Shown here one piece after another: positions 1 through 8,235 of a stretch of DNA of 64,000 nucleotides. The notes beneath the pieces were generated by a model that worked only from the letters and a program-made list of their open reading frames with translations, did not search any database and was not told the DNA's origin. This DNA is from Flavobacterium suaedae. GTDB taxonomy: Bacteria; Bacteroidota; Bacteroidia; Flavobacteriales; Flavobacteriaceae. The stretch is taken from contig NZ_BMJE01000005.1 of the NCBI RefSeq assembly GCF_014642915.1, positions 62,001-126,000 of the forward strand, read 5' to 3'. Position numbers and translations under genes: made by a program. Position 1 is the first letter of the stretch, and each line of letters opens with the position of its first letter.

Positions 1-1
1 G

Positions 2-2443
2 GTGGAAACTTCAAACATAACAGGGTTAAATCCAAATGATATTAAGAATATTGATATTTTAAAAGATGCTTCATCTTTAGCTATATATGGGCAAAAGGGA
101 GCCAATGGTGTAATACTAATTACCACTAAAAGAGGTAAAAGAGGTGATATTAAAGTAAATTACTCAGGGTATTACGGACAGAAGTTTATACAACGAGATG
201 TAGAAATGGCTGATTCTTATCGCTATGCCTACTATAATAATACAGCCTTAGGTTCTTCTTCATACTTTAGCTTTGACCAGCCTTATAACACAAACTGGTT
301 AGAAGAAGTTACTGATACCGGAGAGGTAATGAATAATACAATCTCTCTATCAGGAGCAGATGAAAATGCTAACTACTACTTAAGTGCATCTAATTATAAG
401 GAGAAAGGTATTTTAAGAGGTGCTGAATATGAGCGAACTAATGTTATCAGTAAAAATGAGTTTCGCTTATTTGATGGTAAGCTAAAAGTTTCTCCTTTTA
501 TTAATATTTCTTCAGCTAAGGCAACCCCAAAGCCATTAAGTGTATTTACAAATGCTTACAAACAGTCCCCTATAATGCCCGTAAGGTATGCTAATGGCAG
601 GTGGGGAGCGCCTTTGGTTAATGAGCAGGGAATTAATGATATGACAGGAGATAGGTATAATAATGTAGCTAACCCTGCTGCACAGTTATATTACTATAAT
701 GAAAGAAGAAAAAATGTTCTTTTAATAGGCTCTATAAAAGCAGAATTAGAAATTCTGGACTATTTAACGCTTACTTCAAACTTTGGAGCTACAGGAGAGT
801 GGGAAAGAGGGTATACCTATACACCTACCCGTGAATTATGGTTAGCATCAAACCCAACTGGAACAGTAGAAGATTATATAGCGCAAAACCCTGAAAACCC
901 TATTATTAACACACTTCAGCAAAGAAGAAGTAGTAACTACAGGTGGAACTGGGATAATTACCTGACCTTTAATAAATACTTTGGTGACCATGATGTGACT
1001 TTAGTTGCAGGTTTATCAAGAAGTACCTACAATACTATGGAGTTTTTAAATGCTACAAGGTATGATGTTCCTGAACAATCAAACTACTGGAATTTAGATC
1101 TTTCTACAAATAATATAGAAGTAGCTCCGGGCTCAGTAGCACAAAACAATTCAAGTACACCTATTGTATCCGTAGCCTATTTTGGTAGAGCAGAATATGA
1201 GTATAAAAGGAAGTATTTATTCTCAGCTTCAGTACGAAGAGAGGGCATAAGTGTTTTTCAGGGAGATAAAAAGTTCGGAATTTTCCCGGCAGTTTCAGCA
1301 GGATGGTTAGTTACTGATGAAGAATTTATGAGAGATGTAAAATTCTTAGACCATTTAAAAGTAAGAGGCGGTTACGGAGAAGTTGGTAACGGTAACTCTT
1401 TAGCCTTAAACGAAATACTGTTTACAGTTTCAAATTACCCATTTGGTCCTGACCAAGTTATCAACCCCGGACTTAACAATCCGGGACAAATAGACAGGAA
1501 TCTTTCTTGGGAAACAATGAAAGAGTTTGATTTTGGGATAGACTTTGCAACATTATCATATAGGTTAACAGGTACTGTAGATTTATATGACAGAAAAAAT
1601 GAAAATATATTATTACCAATCTCAGTACCCCCGGTACTTTCTCCTGAACCGGTATTCCTGAATAGTGGAGTTGTTACGAATAAGGGAGTTGAGGTTAGTT
1701 TAAAATGGCAGGACTATATAGGTAATGATATTAATTATTGGATAGGAGGTAATTTCTCTTACAACCAAAATGAGCTTAAAGAAGTATATAACGAAGAGTT
1801 ATTCGGAGCTTATACAGGTGGAGGGCTAGGAAACGGTCAGTATACCAAACAAGTACTGATAGGACAGCCACTGGGAAGTTTCTATGTATATGATACTACA
1901 GGATTTAATTCTGACGGGGCATTTACTTATAGTGACCAGAGAGTTGTAGCAGGCTCATACATACCTACAACAACTTACGGAATTAATTTAGGACTTACAT
2001 ATAAAGGAATAGACTTTTCTGTTGATGCCTATGGTGTAGGTGGTAATAAACTTTACAATGGTAAAAAAGCGCAACGCTTTGGCGGTGAGAATATAGAGTA
2101 TGATTTACTGGATAGTTTCTGGACACCGTCAACGCCTAACGCTACAAATCCAAAACCATCAAATGACGTTCCCAGAGCTTCTACATACTACGTAGAAAAT
2201 GGTGATTACTTAAGAATCAACAATATTACTCTAGGGTATAAACTACCATTAGATATTAAAGGTATAGACAGGATAAGAGTATATGCTACAGCTGTTAACC
2301 CGTTCCTGTTTACAAATTACAGCGGCTTTTCGCCTGAATTAAGTGGTAGCGGAAATGGAGACCCATTAGGTAGTGCAGGTATAGAACTTGATGCTTACCC
2401 TACTAACAAGTCATACTTGTTTGGGCTTAATATAGATTTCTAA
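2..2443 (+). CDS. SusC/RagA-family TonB-dependent receptor (partial, 5' end outside window)
   Basis: Outer-membrane beta-barrel that imports oligosaccharides with its SusD partner, powered by TonB. The visible 813 residues begin inside the plug domain: the family signature around [14 protein letters not shown] and [13 protein letters not shown] is at residues 18-45, followed by the long barrel and a typical aromatic C-terminus (LFGLNIDF). The signal peptide, the carboxypeptidase-regulatory-like domain and the first half of the plug lie upstream of the window, so the GTG at base 2 is not the true start. A susD gene follows after 28 nt, so this is the first visible gene of PUL1. The ligand cannot be read from the sequence; neighbouring GH144-like and GH3 genes suggest a glucan. 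Confidence 0.95.
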   Translation: METSNITGLNPNDIKNIDILKDASSLAIYGQKGANGVILITTKRGKRGDIKVNYSGYYGQKFIQRDVEMADSYRYAYYNNTALGSSSYFSFDQPYNTNWLEEVTDTGEVMNNTISLSGADENANYYLSASNYKEKGILRGAEYERTNVISKNEFRLFDGKLKVSPFINISSAKATPKPLSVFTNAYKQSPIMPVRYANGRWGAPLVNEQGINDMTGDRYNNVANPAAQLYYYNERRKNVLLIGSIKAELEILDYLTLTSNFGATGEWERGYTYTPTRELWLASNPTGTVEDYIAQNPENPIINTLQQRRSSNYRWNWDNYLTFNKYFGDHDVTLVAGLSRSTYNTMEFLNATRYDVPEQSNYWNLDLSTNNIEVAPGSVAQNNSSTPIVSVAYFGRAEYEYKRKYLFSASVRREGISVFQGDKKFGIFPAVSAGWLVTDEEFMRDVKFLDHLKVRGGYGEVGNGNSLALNEILFTVSNYPFGPDQVINPGLNNPGQIDRNLSWETMKEFDFGIDFATLSYRLTGTVDLYDRKNENILLPISVPPVLSPEPVFLNSGVVTNKGVEVSLKWQDYIGNDINYWIGGNFSYNQNELKEVYNEELFGAYTGGGLGNGQYTKQVLIGQPLGSFYVYDTTGFNSDGAFTYSDQRVVAGSYIPTTTYGINLGLTYKGIDFSVDAYGVGGNKLYNGKKAQRFGGENIEYDLLDSFWTPSTPNATNPKPSNDVPRASTYYVENGDYLRINNITLGYKLPLDIKGIDRIRVYATAVNPFLFTNYSGFSPELSGSGNGDPLGSAGIELDAYPTNKSYLFGLNIDF

Positions 2444-2471
2444 AAAAGTTAAAAAGAAAAATAATTCAGTT

Positions 2472-3932
2472 ATGAATAATAAACTCAAATATATATCAAT
2501 AGCAGGAGTTTTTGCATTGTTGGCATTCTTTGTTTCTTGTGATAGCGAGTTAGATGTTGATCCTCAATCTAATATAAGTGAGGAGGATTTACTTCAAAAC
2601 CCCGAAAATGCTGTTCAGTTAGTAAACGGGGTTTACAGTAAAATGTTGAGTTATAACATGTATTCGTTTCCATGGATAGGTGTTACAAGTATTACATCAG
2701 ACGATGCCGATAAAGGCTCTACATCTAGTGATACAGGCTCAGATAAGCATAAAATGGATAATCTGACATTTGAGGCTTCTGATATATCTTTTAATGAAAT
2801 ATGGAAAGGAAGATATGATGGTATTTACAGAGCAAACAATGCATTATACTACTTGGAACAGTTTGAAGTAGATGAGGGGCTTAAAACCAGATTGATAGGT
2901 GAGGTTAAATTCTTAAGAGCTTTCTGGTATTTTGATTTGGTAAGATGTTTTGGAGGTGTACCATTAGTAGTTGGTAATGTAGATTTAAATGATAATGAAT
3001 CTATTAACAACCTTGTGCTTACAAGAGCCACAAAGGAAGAAGTTTATGCACAAATAGAAGCTGATTTAGAAGACGCTATAGCAAGTTTACCTACAAAAGC
3101 AGAATACGCGCCTCGCGATTTAGGTCGTGCTACAAGAGGAGCAGCCCAGGCACTAAAAGCTAAAGTACACTTATACCAGCAAGAATGGGATCAGGCATAT
3201 AGCCTTGCGGGCGATGTAATAACATCAGGACAGTATGGATTAATGCCTAATTATGAAGATGTTTGGCGCGAAGTAGGTGAAAATCAGGAAGAGTCTGTAT
3301 TCGAAGTACAAGCAACCCTTACAAAAGGATTAATACAATATACAGATGTACAAGGACCAAGAGGGACACCCGATTTAGGCTGGGGCTTTAATACACCTTC
3401 ACTTAACCTTGTAAACTCCTACGAAGAAGGCGATTTACGTAAAGATGCTACAGTTCTTTTCGTTCCTTCTACACTTTGGGATGGGTTTGAAGCACCAACT
3501 ACATGGAATAACCCCCGTTACAATTACAAAGCATACCAAAGCAGTATAGCAGAGCCTTGGAATGGTAATAAAGGCGAAACAGCCAAAAACTTAAGATTAT
3601 TAAAATTTAGTGATGTAATGCTTATAAGAGCAGAAGCAGGCTTTCAATTAGGAATGACTGATGAAGTAGAAAGTATGATAAACCAAATAAGGCTTAGAGC
3701 AGGCTTAGGAGAATTATCAGGCATAACATTACAGCAAATATATAATGAAAGACGTTGGGAAATGGCAATGGAACATGAAAGATGGTTTGATTTGGTAAGA
3801 ACAGGTCAAGCACAATCAGCAATGGCAGCCGACGGGAAAACGTTTATTCCCGGAGTTCATGAACTATTCCCAATACCGGAACCACAAATTGCGGCAAGCG
3901 GCGGAAGATTGATCCAAAACAATGGATACTAA
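2472..3932 (+). CDS. SusD/RagB-family glycan-binding lipoprotein
   Basis: Surface lipoprotein that caps the SusC barrel and binds glycan. The 486 residues start with a lipoprotein signal (FFVSC then DSELDVDPQ), followed by the SusD TPR-like fold: a conserved segment near FLRAFWYFDLVRCFGGVPLV (about residues 148-167) and the C-terminal block YNERRWEMAMEHERWFDLVR with the final LFPIPEPQI-type ending. The length is normal for the family. It lies 28 nt after the SusC gene and 36 nt before a LamG lipoprotein, consistent with one transcript that ends at the strong palindrome at 4874-4907. Confidence 0.95.
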   Translation: MNNKLKYISIAGVFALLAFFVSCDSELDVDPQSNISEEDLLQNPENAVQLVNGVYSKMLSYNMYSFPWIGVTSITSDDADKGSTSSDTGSDKHKMDNLTFEASDISFNEIWKGRYDGIYRANNALYYLEQFEVDEGLKTRLIGEVKFLRAFWYFDLVRCFGGVPLVVGNVDLNDNESINNLVLTRATKEEVYAQIEADLEDAIASLPTKAEYAPRDLGRATRGAAQALKAKVHLYQQEWDQAYSLAGDVITSGQYGLMPNYEDVWREVGENQEESVFEVQATLTKGLIQYTDVQGPRGTPDLGWGFNTPSLNLVNSYEEGDLRKDATVLFVPSTLWDGFEAPTTWNNPRYNYKAYQSSIAEPWNGNKGETAKNLRLLKFSDVMLIRAEAGFQLGMTDEVESMINQIRLRAGLGELSGITLQQIYNERRWEMAMEHERWFDLVRTGQAQSAMAADGKTFIPGVHELFPIPEPQIAASGGRLIQNNGY

Positions 3933-3968
3933 TTATACTAATACTAACTTAAATTAATTTTATTACTT

Positions 3969-4859
3969 ATGAGAACAATCAAATTTTTTGCTTATTCCCT
4001 AATGATAACATCGGGAATTGTATTGACTTCATGTGGAGATGATGATGGAGGAGGTTCTTCACTACCACCAATAGGAGGTTACAATAGTGCTGACGAGGTA
4101 GGCGCAGATAATTTATTAGCATACTTCCCTCTTGATGGAAACGGAGAAGAAATTATCTCTGGAACTATGCCAAATAACTCATCGAGTGTTAGCTATATAG
4201 ATGATGCTATAAAGGGACAAGGTGCAAACTTTAATGAAGGCTTTTTATCTTACCCTTCAATTTCAGCTTTAAGTAACACACTTAATAGTTTTACTATAAG
4301 TACTTGGGCTAAAGTCACTAACAATGGTCAATCAGGTTCAGTATTCTTTACATTAACAAGACCTAATGAGTGGGCTGGAAACATTAATTTTTTAGCTGAA
4401 ACAGGCTGGGCTCAGCCTACTTCTGATTCAATTACTGTAAAAGGACAAATTGTATCAAATAATGAGTTAGCATGGCAAGACACCAGAAACGCTATTAAGG
4501 TTAGCCCTGAAGACGCAGAAGCTGGACAAGTTGCTTTTCCTAACAAAGTTGGCGGGCAGTGGATGCATGCTGTTTTAACTTGGGATGGAGCTACACGAAT
4601 GTTTAAAGTATATGTTAACGGACAGAAAATTTCTAATCCTGCTTGGGAAGAAAGAGGTACTCCTGAATCTCCTGCATTTTTATTTACCACACCTACCTAT
4701 CCTGTGATTGGTGCTTTTGGTACTACAGCGAATGGAACAGCTACAGATGCATGGGATAAAGGTCTTATGGGACAACTTGATGAAATGCGAGTTTGGAACA
4801 AAGCTCTTAACGGAGCAGATATTAATGCACTTTACGAACTGGAACTTGCTGGTAGGTAA
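3969..4859 (+). CDS. LamG/concanavalin A-like surface lipoprotein, probable glycan-binding protein
   Basis: The 296-residue lipoprotein has a lipobox LTSC with Cys22, followed by GDDDGGG. This acidic stretch right after the cysteine resembles the Bacteroidota lipoprotein export signal and suggests display on the cell surface. Residues from about 45 to the end read as a LamG/laminin G jelly-roll: LLAYFPLDGNGEE, SFTISTWAKV, WMHAVLTWDG, FKVYVNGQ, GQLDEMRVWNKAL. It occupies the third position after SusC and SusD, where non-catalytic surface glycan-binding proteins (SusE/F analogues) usually sit. No catalytic motif is visible. The carbohydrate-binding role is inferred from domain and position. Confidence 0.8.
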   Translation: MRTIKFFAYSLMITSGIVLTSCGDDDGGGSSLPPIGGYNSADEVGADNLLAYFPLDGNGEEIISGTMPNNSSSVSYIDDAIKGQGANFNEGFLSYPSISALSNTLNSFTISTWAKVTNNGQSGSVFFTLTRPNEWAGNINFLAETGWAQPTSDSITVKGQIVSNNELAWQDTRNAIKVSPEDAEAGQVAFPNKVGGQWMHAVLTWDGATRMFKVYVNGQKISNPAWEERGTPESPAFLFTTPTYPVIGAFGTTANGTATDAWDKGLMGQLDEMRVWNKALNGADINALYELELAGR

Positions 4860-4873
4860 AAATAATATTAACA

Positions 4874-4907
4874 TTTTAGCCAAGAGCAAATTTGCTCTTG
4901 GCTAAAA
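4874..4907. terminator. Perfect 34-nt palindrome, bidirectional terminator-like hairpin
   Basis: Two 17-nt arms (TTTTAGCCAAGAGCAAA and its exact complement) abut with no mismatch, followed by an A/T-rich tail. It lies 14 nt after the LamG stop codon and 19 nt before the next start, so it probably ends the SusC-SusD-LamG transcript. Confidence 0.75.
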
Positions 4908-4926
4908 AATTTAAATCCACCTAATT

Positions 4927-5976
4927 ATGAAAAAATTTATTCTATTATTTATTTTAACGATTTACTACACTTCGTCAGCACAGACACCTATTTATGTTGA
5001 TGATCAAGTTAGTTCAATACAAGTAACTAATTTAACTACTGGTGAAAATAACCTTGACTTTAGAGGGTATTCAGTAATAAATTTAAATGTTAAAGCTGGT
5101 GGAGCAAATTTTGGTTATACTCCCAACCCTAGTCAAAGCCCTAAGGTTAATATAAAATTATTTGTACGTAAAAATGGTGATTCGCCAATTATGATAGCAA
5201 GTGAATATAATGTTCCTGTTATTACTAGTTTGGGAGGATTGTATTCAAGTGCGTATAAAACTTTTAATGTTTCTTTAAATCTTTATGATTATCAAAATGG
5301 AGGAGTAATGTATTGCATAGTTGAAAATGCCTATGGAGCAACTTACTCTTTTTTATCTAGAGAACATGAAATAACAAATTGCCCTTATGTTCAACCTCCA
5401 ACTAATATAACCGCAACCCCTTATAGTTATGGCTATACAATAAATTTTAGTCCTCAAGGTGGATGTTTGATGGAGTATGTGGATTTAGTTACTGGTAATA
5501 GCGGAACAACAACAATTGCTAGTAGTAACGCTCAAGGCGGCAGCAATTTTTTTTATTACGTGCCACAAAGTAATGCGTTTAAATTTAGACTGAAGTTTTA
5601 TAGTAGTTCTTGCGCATTATTTTCTAATTGGGTTACTGTTGACCCTAATGGATGTTCGCAAAATGATTATCCAACTAATTTAACTGTTTATAGTCAATGT
5701 GGTAGCTCAAGTCTTCCTTCAGTGTGTGGAGGAGTAATACAATGGACAAAGCCTGCGAATACTACTGCATATCAAATTGAATACCTTATATTTAATAGTA
5801 CAGGACAATCATATACCGGAACTCTAACAAGTACAAGCAGTTCTAAAACTCTAAATCAGTATACCTCTTCATCTAATGGACCTTGGATGATAAAGGTTAG
5901 AGCGAAAGCGCAATGCGTAAATGGCACGTGGAGTGATTTTAGCCCATGGTCGCAAAATTTTGCATGGGGTAATTAA
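4927..5976 (+). CDS. Secreted protein of unknown function with fibronectin III-like regions
   Basis: I do not recognise a family. The 349 residues start with a cleavable signal peptide (MKKFILLFILTIYYTSSAQ). The mature protein is rich in Tyr, Ser, Thr and Asn and contains several Cys in the middle and C-terminal half (for example ENAYG..., NCPYVQPP, GGCLMEYVDL, SSSCALFSNW, PNGCSQNDYP, SQCGSSS, SVCGG, KAQCVNG). Segments such as PTNITATPYSYGYTINF and GVIQWTKPANTTAYQIEYL look like beta-strands of fibronectin type III modules, and WSDFSPWS near the end fits that fold. No type IX sorting domain follows. It lies between two hairpins (4874-4907 and 5986-6010), so it is probably its own transcription unit inside PUL1. 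It could be an adhesin-like or glycan-binding accessory protein. Confidence 0.6.
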   Translation: MKKFILLFILTIYYTSSAQTPIYVDDQVSSIQVTNLTTGENNLDFRGYSVINLNVKAGGANFGYTPNPSQSPKVNIKLFVRKNGDSPIMIASEYNVPVITSLGGLYSSAYKTFNVSLNLYDYQNGGVMYCIVENAYGATYSFLSREHEITNCPYVQPPTNITATPYSYGYTINFSPQGGCLMEYVDLVTGNSGTTTIASSNAQGGSNFFYYVPQSNAFKFRLKFYSSSCALFSNWVTVDPNGCSQNDYPTNLTVYSQCGSSSLPSVCGGVIQWTKPANTTAYQIEYLIFNSTGQSYTGTLTSTSSSKTLNQYTSSSNGPWMIKVRAKAQCVNGTWSDFSPWSQNFAWGN

Positions 5977-5985
5977 TTTATTATA

Positions 5986-6010
5986 ATCCCGATAGTAGAA
6001 CTGTCGGGAT
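5986..6010 (+). terminator. Hairpin terminator after the secreted protein gene
   Basis: Arms ATCCCGATAGT and ACTGTCGGGAT pair over 11 bp with one G-T wobble and a 3-nt loop, followed by a T-rich stretch (gccttttctt). It separates the gene at 4927-5976 from the hydrolase genes that begin at 6100. Confidence 0.65.
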
Positions 6011-6088
6011 GCCTTTTCTTACTCAATAATACTGCCCCCCACTATAATACCCCAATAACTATAAAAAGAATTTCGCATCAATCTAAAA

Positions 6089-6096
6089 AAACGTTT
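6089..6096. promoter_or_regulatory. AAACGTTT palindrome just before the GH144-like gene
   Basis: An 8-bp palindrome within AAAAAAACGTTTAC lies 3 nt before the GTG start. Its core resembles operators of LacI-family sugar repressors. Close matches occur before the GH97 gene (10551-10562) and the duplicated-domain protein gene (39291-39300), but also before a TonB receptor (55863-55873). The function is only a suggestion. Confidence 0.3.
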
Positions 6097-6099
6097 ACA

Positions 6100-7482
6100 G
6101 TGAAAATATTACAATTACTTATCATCCTTACTTTTTGTATGTCATGTTCCTCATGCGATACAAAAGATGATGATGGGACTACTACCATTACAGATGATAC
6201 ACCTATAGCTGATCCTTTATCTGAAGAAGAGTTACTGGATATGGTTCAAAAAGATGCTATAAAATACTTTTGGGACTATGCCGAAACCAACTCTAAACTG
6301 GCAAGAGAAAGATATCATATTTATGATCCTTCTAACGATGCTAATATCGTTACAACAGGAGGTTCAGGCTTTGGGCTAATGACAATAATAGCAGGTATAG
6401 ACAGAGGTTTTATTCCAAGAGGTGAAGCTGTATCACGATTACAAACAAATCTTGATTTCCTGGAAAATGCCGACCGTTTCCACGGAGCATGGCCACATTG
6501 GATGAATGGTACAAACGGAAATGTAATCCCATTCGGTACTAAAGATAATGGTGGTGATCTTGTAGAAACCTCTTTTGTTTGCCAGGCACTTATCTGTATA
6601 AGAGAATATTTTAAAGATGGTACTGAGGAAGAGCAGGCATTGGCACAACAAGCTGATGAATTATGGAAAGGAGTAGAGTGGGACTGGTACACTAAAGGTG
6701 GAGAGAACGTACTGTACTGGCACTGGTCGCCCGAATATGAATGGGAAATGAATTTTAAACTGGAAGGGTATAATGAGTGTTTAATAACCTATATTATGGC
6801 TGCTGCATCGCCTACACATGCTATAAATGCAGAGGCTTACCATGAAGGCTGGGCAAGGAACGGTAATATAGTGCATGGAGGCCAGCGTTACGGTATACCG
6901 GTTATATTTAATTATAACGGAGCCACAGGTAATGTAGGACCTATGTTTTGGGCACATTATTCTTATTTAGGTTTAGACCCAAGAGGGTTAAATGATACTT
7001 ATGCAAACTATTGGGACTTGGTACAAAACCATACCAAAATTATGTATGAATACTGTGTTACGAATCCATACGGATACGAAGGTTACGGAGAAAACTGCTG
7101 GGGCTTAACTGCAAGCTATACCAGAAACAGTGACGGAAGTACAGGCTACTCTGCACACCAACCGAATAATGACAGAGGTGTAATTACACCAACAGCAGCA
7201 TTATCTTCCTATCCATATACTCCGGAAGAATCGCTTAAATTTTTACGATACTTATACGAAGAAAAAAAAGAAACATTAGTAGGTGTAGCAGGACCGTATG
7301 ATGCCTTTTCGCCTCACCATGACTGGGTAACAAAAAGATATTTAGCAATAGACCAAGGTACTATTGTACCAATGATAGAAAATCACAGAACAGGACTACT
7401 ATGGAACTTGTTTATGCAAGCTCCTGAGGTACAACAAGGGTTAACAACACTTGGGTTCAGTTCATCACAACATGGTTTTTAA
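6100..7482 (+). CDS. GH144-like 'glucoamylase-family' lipoprotein (PF10091 type)
   Basis: 460 residues with a GTG start; no ATG closer to the signal peptide fits. The N-terminus is a lipoprotein signal with cysteines at 16 and 19 followed by DTKDDD, an acidic run consistent with surface export. From about residue 43 the sequence matches the PF10091/GH144 (alpha/alpha)6-barrel style: IKYFWDYAE, GGSGFGLMTIIAGIDRGFIPR, HGAWPHWMNG, DLVETSFVCQALICIREYF, WHWSPEYEWEMNFKLEGYNE, PHHDW. Characterised GH144 enzymes cleave beta-1,2-glucan; many homologues are simply annotated as glucoamylase family and their substrates are untested. A GH3 gene lies two genes downstream, a pairing known from beta-1,2-glucan loci, but a laminarin or mixed substrate is also possible. 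The esterase gene follows after 2 nt. Confidence 0.75.
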   Translation: MKILQLLIILTFCMSCSSCDTKDDDGTTTITDDTPIADPLSEEELLDMVQKDAIKYFWDYAETNSKLARERYHIYDPSNDANIVTTGGSGFGLMTIIAGIDRGFIPRGEAVSRLQTNLDFLENADRFHGAWPHWMNGTNGNVIPFGTKDNGGDLVETSFVCQALICIREYFKDGTEEEQALAQQADELWKGVEWDWYTKGGENVLYWHWSPEYEWEMNFKLEGYNECLITYIMAAASPTHAINAEAYHEGWARNGNIVHGGQRYGIPVIFNYNGATGNVGPMFWAHYSYLGLDPRGLNDTYANYWDLVQNHTKIMYEYCVTNPYGYEGYGENCWGLTASYTRNSDGSTGYSAHQPNNDRGVITPTAALSSYPYTPEESLKFLRYLYEEKKETLVGVAGPYDAFSPHHDWVTKRYLAIDQGTIVPMIENHRTGLLWNLFMQAPEVQQGLTTLGFSSSQHGF

Positions 7483-7484
7483 AT

Positions 7485-8189
7485 ATGACAAGAATTTTCC
7501 TCATAGCAATTTTTTTGTTTTCATTACCGTCTTTCGCTCAAAAGGCGGAGGGCGGTTCTTTTTCGACTGAAATAACAGTCGAAAAGCAATTAAACTATCT
7601 GCTCTATACTCCTGAAAGTACAAAGCAGTCTAAACCGCTAATTATTTTTCTGCATGGTTCAGGAGAAAAAGGAAATGATTTGGAAAAGGTTAAAGTACAC
7701 GGACCTTTTAAATATTTAAAAACACATAAGCTCGATGCATATGTACTAGCCCCACAATGCCCGTATGAAGAATATTGGGATGAAGAGGTATTGTACAGAC
7801 TGATACAGAAAGTTATTAAAGAAAATAAAATAGACCCTGACAGAATATACCTTACAGGGTTGAGCATGGGAGGCTGGGGAGTCTGGAACTTAGCTTTCGC
7901 ATACCCTGATATGTTTGCGGCCTTAGTACCTATTGCAGGTTTTGTAGATAGAGTACCCATGATTGAGAACTGCAAAATTAAAGACATCCCTACCCGTATT
8001 TTTCATGGGCTGTTGGATGACGTAGTAGATGTAAGCTATTCTATTAACATTTACAAAAAATTACAAACATGCAGTACTGATATTGAGCTCACCATTTTTG
8101 ATGATGCCAACCATGACAGCTGGACACGTGTGTATGACGACCCCGCCATTTATGAATGGATGTTACAGCAAAAAAAGAAGAAAAAATAA
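7485..8189 (+). CDS. Secreted alpha/beta-hydrolase (prolyl oligopeptidase/esterase type)
   Basis: 234 residues with a signal peptide ending SLPSFAQ. The alpha/beta-hydrolase fold is clear: oxyanion region FLHGSGEKG (about 55-63), nucleophile elbow GLSMGG with Ser127, acid around Asp178/179 in FHGLLDDVVD, and His210 in DDANHDSW. This is the compact 'phospholipase/carboxylesterase' or dienelactone-hydrolase-like type often found beside GH3 genes in Bacteroidota. The start lies 2 nt after the GH144-like stop, so the two are almost certainly co-transcribed. It may remove ester substituents from a glycan; the substrate is not evident. The C-terminus is a run of lysines. Confidence 0.8.
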   Translation: MTRIFLIAIFLFSLPSFAQKAEGGSFSTEITVEKQLNYLLYTPESTKQSKPLIIFLHGSGEKGNDLEKVKVHGPFKYLKTHKLDAYVLAPQCPYEEYWDEEVLYRLIQKVIKENKIDPDRIYLTGLSMGGWGVWNLAFAYPDMFAALVPIAGFVDRVPMIENCKIKDIPTRIFHGLLDDVVDVSYSINIYKKLQTCSTDIELTIFDDANHDSWTRVYDDPAIYEWMLQQKKKKK

Positions 8190-8193
8190 ACGA

Positions 8194-8220
8194 TTATTCA
8201 GCTATAGCTGAAAAGAATAA
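8194..8220 (+). other. Intercistronic hairpin between esterase and GH3 genes
   Basis: A 16-nt perfect palindrome (TTCAGCTATAGCTGAA, 8197-8212) lies inside weaker flanking complementarity (TTATTC/GAATAA). There is no U-tract, so it more likely affects mRNA processing or stability than termination. Confidence 0.4.
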
Positions 8221-8235
8221 GCCAATATAATTAAA

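Noticed and set aside
4708..4905. Out-of-frame open stretch overlapping the LamG gene end and the palindrome
   Set aside because: It overlaps the well-supported LamG domain and runs through the terminator; not a plausible gene.
6321..6692. Antisense open frame of 123 codons inside the GH144-like gene
   Set aside because: It lies wholly within a strong coding gene, has no homology features and reflects base bias of the opposite strand.
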